Shown: piece by piece, positions 61,476 to 64,000 of the stretch
Layout of the letters: each line of letters begins with the position of its first letter
Position numbering within the stretch: position 1 is the first letter of the stretch
Origin: Paenibacillus daejeonensis DSM 15491
GTDB lineage: Bacteria; Bacillota; Bacilli; Paenibacillales; Paenibacillaceae
Length of the DNA stretch: 64,000 bases
NCBI RefSeq assembly: GCF_000378385.1
Contig: NZ_KB899660.1
Location: forward strand, 806,001-870,000
Direction: 5' to 3'
Position numbers and translations under genes: made by a program
Notes under the pieces: model-generated
What the model saw: the letters and a program-made list of their open reading frames with translations, nothing else
Database searches by the model: none
What the model was told of the DNA's origin: nothing

Positions 61476-64000
61476 TTACAGACTCACAACGCGATTCTTA
61501 CCGGTACGCTTGGCCTGAGCCAATGCTTTCTCCGCTTGGCGAATCAGCTTGGCATGGCTGCGCTGCAGCGTAGGCACAGTAGAAGAAACACCGATACTGA
61601 CGGTCAGCGAATCGCCCATTTCCAACTGATCCATGGGAATCTGAACCGACATCACCGATTTGCGAATCTCTTCCCCCAGCTCGGCCATCGCCTGCAATTC
61701 CGTATTGGACATATACAAGGCAAAGGTACCCCCGCTGTACCGTGCGATAAACGCGTCGTTCTGCTGCTTGCCAATAGCACTAAGAACATCAGCGACCCAC
61801 TGCAAGCACAGGTCTCCGCCGTGAAAGCCCTGCATCGTGTTGTACACTTTGAAATTGTCGATGTCGACCATCAAAAGCGACAAGGGCTGCTCCGCCTTCA
61901 AACAACGGTCCCACTCATGGAACAGCGATTCTTCAAAGAAACGGCGGTTAGGGATTTCAGTGAGCGGGTCCATGTTCATATACTTCTGCAGTTGGTCGGC
62001 AACATCCGTGTAGCTGTCTTGCTGACGCTGACTGCTCTCCCGGTCACGCACAATGATCCAATAGGAGGTCTTGCCTCCGAACTGCACCTGCGCAGCCGTC
62101 AGCTCCACCTCAAGCACAGTTCCATCCAGTAACGTCAATGTCTCAGACATCGATGTGAGCTGCTCTGTGGAATGCTCCAGACGATCCAGCTCGGAGAGCA
62201 GCAATGTCTCTCCCTCATTGTAAAATAATTCGTCAATTCGCTTGCCTACCATGGTGTGAGAATCCTGCGCCCGGAATAACCGGGCAGCCCGTTCGTTACA
62301 GTACACAATCTCCTTGTCCGTCAAGGTAAAGAACGCGGCTGACGAAATCTCCATCAGTTGCATGTACCGCTTCTCGTTTTCCTTGATAATGCGCATATTG
62401 AGCAGCGCCTTCTCCTCTGCCTGCAAGAGCTGATGCTCCGTTCGCCGGAGCATGACGCTACTAAAATCCGGCATCACACGACTCTCCATCTCACGCCATG
62501 GCAGAGAAGTCGACTCCACCACCTCCCGCCATTTCTCGAACGATTTGCGAGGGGATAGACGCACCCCGTCGTTCTCCTGAATGACAGCCTTGGCGGGGTC
62601 GCCGGCCCAATCCACAATCTGGATGACCTCAGGGCGGAACCAGATGATAAATTCGTTATGCTCAGTTGCAAGCGCCAAATACATGACACCCGATGCCAAA
62701 TGTTTGTATTCCCGTGCGGGTTCAAATTCCTTGCTGAGTCGGGACGTATGATAGACATGGTCTACCGCCTGATCCGACAGCCAGGCTGCGAGCTCCTCTA
62801 CCTCACCACGACCAGGGGTCGAGCCGAACAAGGTTAGCTCACCCTGATAACAGACGGCTGCCCCTGATGCCTTCATCAACTCAAGCAAAGCAGACTCTGA
62901 GGCTTTCAGTCGCTTCATGACAGCGGCGGCTGTGGTGTTGCCAATGAAGATACTGGAGAGCTGATTGACCCTGGTCTTCAGTTCAACCTCTTCCTGATAG
63001 TCATCAAGCTGCTGTCGTTGATAGAGCTCGTTGGAGAAGAAGGCTCCCAGGAAATTGCACAGATTGCGCATCCGATGGGTCACATACTTGACCGAATTAT
63101 GATGGCATGTAATCAGTCCCCACAGCTTGCCTTCATGAATAAGAGAGATCGTCATTGTCGCCTGCACGCCCATATTGTGCAAATACTCAATGTGCAGCGG
63201 CGACACGCTTCTCAAGGTGGACAAGCTTAGATTGAGCGGTTTGCCGTTCTGGGGATGCAGCACCGGCAGAATCGGTACCGGCTGATAGCTCACATCGACA
63301 ATCGTACGCAGCCAGTTCCGCAGGTAGAGCTCTCGTGCTTGTCTGGGAATATCCGAGGCTGGATAGTGATGCCCCAGAAACGGCTCCAGTCCTTTTTTCT
63401 TGGCCTCGGCGATAACCTTGCCATTCCAGTTGTCGTCAAATTCATAAACCATCACCCGGTCATAACCAAGAATAAGACGCAGCTGCTCTGCCGTGACCTG
63501 GCTCGCCTCAAGCCTGCTGCCAGTCTGCTTAATAATATTGAAGAACGTCTGAATCCATTCAAAATCGTTCTGTTCCGTGGAAGCCTCATCGTCCCCCGCC
63601 TCCAGCTCCAGAATGAGCGTATTGTCACTCTCATGCATAATGGCGAAAAAAGGCTTGTTGCCTGAAGGCGTCTGCAGCGTCACATGCATGTAATTCAGTG
63701 CGGAGGGAATCGAGCGGTTGCGATACAGCTTGACCATATTGTCCAGCTCCTGCGCAGGGACGAGCTCGCGCAAGCTCATGCCCAGCATCAACGCATGTTC
63801 GATGCCGAGCACCTGCTCTGTATTCGTACTGCACTGAATGATTGTATAATCTTCTGTGGAAACGGCCAGCAGGACGCCATGCGGCTGTATGCTGCCTGGG
63901 ATATGGATAGGTTCCTTGTCGCAATTGGTCAGGTCGATCGGATCCTTGAGGATATAATCGCCCTCGGTGAGGAGCGTACGGTTCAGCAGCTCTTTGTTGT
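61476..64000 (-). CDS. Bacteriophytochrome with PAS and degenerate GGDEF domain (5' truncated)
   Basis: The frame is open to the window edge (about 841 codons visible). Order: PAS domain with DLTNCDKEPIHIPGSIQPHG, including the biliverdin-binding cysteine at 63921-63923; GAF chromophore domain with HHYPASDIPRQAR; PHY domain; a second PAS; and a GGDEF-fold C-terminus. The signature that should read GGDEF is SGGTF (61722-61736), so cyclase activity is doubtful. It senses red/far-red light if biliverdin is made. The output may be protein interaction with the downstream MHYT kinase (inference). Confidence 0.92.
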   Translation of the reverse strand, partial: NKELLNRTLLTEGDYILKDPIDLTNCDKEPIHIPGSIQPHGVLLAVSTEDYTIIQCSTNTEQVLGIEHALMLGMSLRELVPAQELDNMVKLYRNRSIPSALNYMHVTLQTPSGNKPFFAIMHESDNTLILELEAGDDEASTEQNDFEWIQTFFNIIKQTGSRLEASQVTAEQLRLILGYDRVMVYEFDDNWNGKVIAEAKKKGLEPFLGHHYPASDIPRQARELYLRNWLRTIVDVSYQPVPILPVLHPQNGKPLNLSLSTLRSVSPLHIEYLHNMGVQATMTISLIHEGKLWGLITCHHNSVKYVTHRMRNLCNFLGAFFSNELYQRQQLDDYQEEVELKTRVNQLSSIFIGNTTAAAVMKRLKASESALLELMKASGAAVCYQGELTLFGSTPGRGEVEELAAWLSDQAVDHVYHTSRLSKEFEPAREYKHLASGVMYLALATEHNEFIIWFRPEVIQIVDWAGDPAKAVIQENDGVRLSPRKSFEKWREVVESTSLPWREMESRVMPDFSSVMLRRTEHQLLQAEEKALLNMRIIKENEKRYMQLMEISSAAFFTLTDKEIVYCNERAARLFRAQDSHTMVGKRIDELFYNEGETLLLSELDRLEHSTEQLTSMSETLTLLDGTVLEVELTAAQVQFGGKTSYWIIVRDRESSQRQQDSYTDVADQLQKYMNMDPLTEIPNRRFFEESLFHEWDRCLKAEQPLSLLMVDIDNFKVYNTMQGFHGGDLCLQWVADVLSAIGKQQNDAFIARYSGGTFALYMSNTELQAMAELGEEIRKSVMSVQIPMDQLEMGDSLTVSIGVSSTVPTLQRSHAKLIRQAEKALAQAKRTGKNRVVSL

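Overview
The window looks like chromosomal DNA of a Paenibacillus-type firmicute (order Bacillales). Supporting signs are hemE-hemH-hemY in the Bacillus order, ytxG/ytxH, yutE and a YjcZ-type micropeptide, LplABC/YesMN-type oligosaccharide uptake genes, xpaC-telA, SLH-domain surface proteins, strong AGGAGG ribosome sites and many intrinsic terminators. No phage block, IS transposase, CRISPR array, rRNA or tRNA gene was found.

Layout. 0-9.5 kb: the 3' part of oligoendopeptidase F followed by a 51-bp tandem array; tetR plus an RND efflux pump with a promoter/operator; a DUF92 membrane protein, a GAF-HD-GYP protein, GDPD and CapA. 9.6-13.1 kb: haem operon hemE-hemH-hemY. 13.3-24.3 kb: an MFS exporter joined to a CiaRH-like two-component system, two methyltransferases, an LTA-synthase-like sulfatase, two small proteins, an M14 peptidase and glutamate racemase. 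24.5-31 kb: melA with a divergent AraC regulator, then small stress-type and hypothetical genes, including a gene behind an apparent SOS box and an isolated holin. 31.5-55.2 kb: a carbohydrate region. 55.3-64 kb: xpaC-telA, small genes, a divergent PRPP synthetase, and a sensory cluster of MHYT kinase, DUF423 protein and a bacteriophytochrome that runs off the window.

The carbohydrate region fits together. An LplB-LplC-SBP importer and a YesM/YesN two-component system are each preceded by the same 25-bp element at matching distance from a -10 box; the two-component leader also carries a good cre site. uxaB-uxaA-uxaC lie next to a LacI regulator with two matching palindromic operators, and a GH27 galactosidase diverges from it. 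uxuR-uxuA-uxuB form a second operon with its own 18-bp palindrome. Together they would take galacturonate and glucuronate to 2-keto-3-deoxygluconate; no KDG kinase or aldolase lies in the window. Between these operons are a cohesin-SLH protein and an esterase carrying both a cohesin and a dockerin, which look like a small cell-surface assembly.

The window also holds several families of non-coding repeats: 51-bp tandem units, 50-bp units in a two-direct plus two-inverted layout at two loci, and a 157-bp hairpin repeat present in two near-identical copies plus one diverged core. All functional calls come from reading the sequence; no database search was possible.
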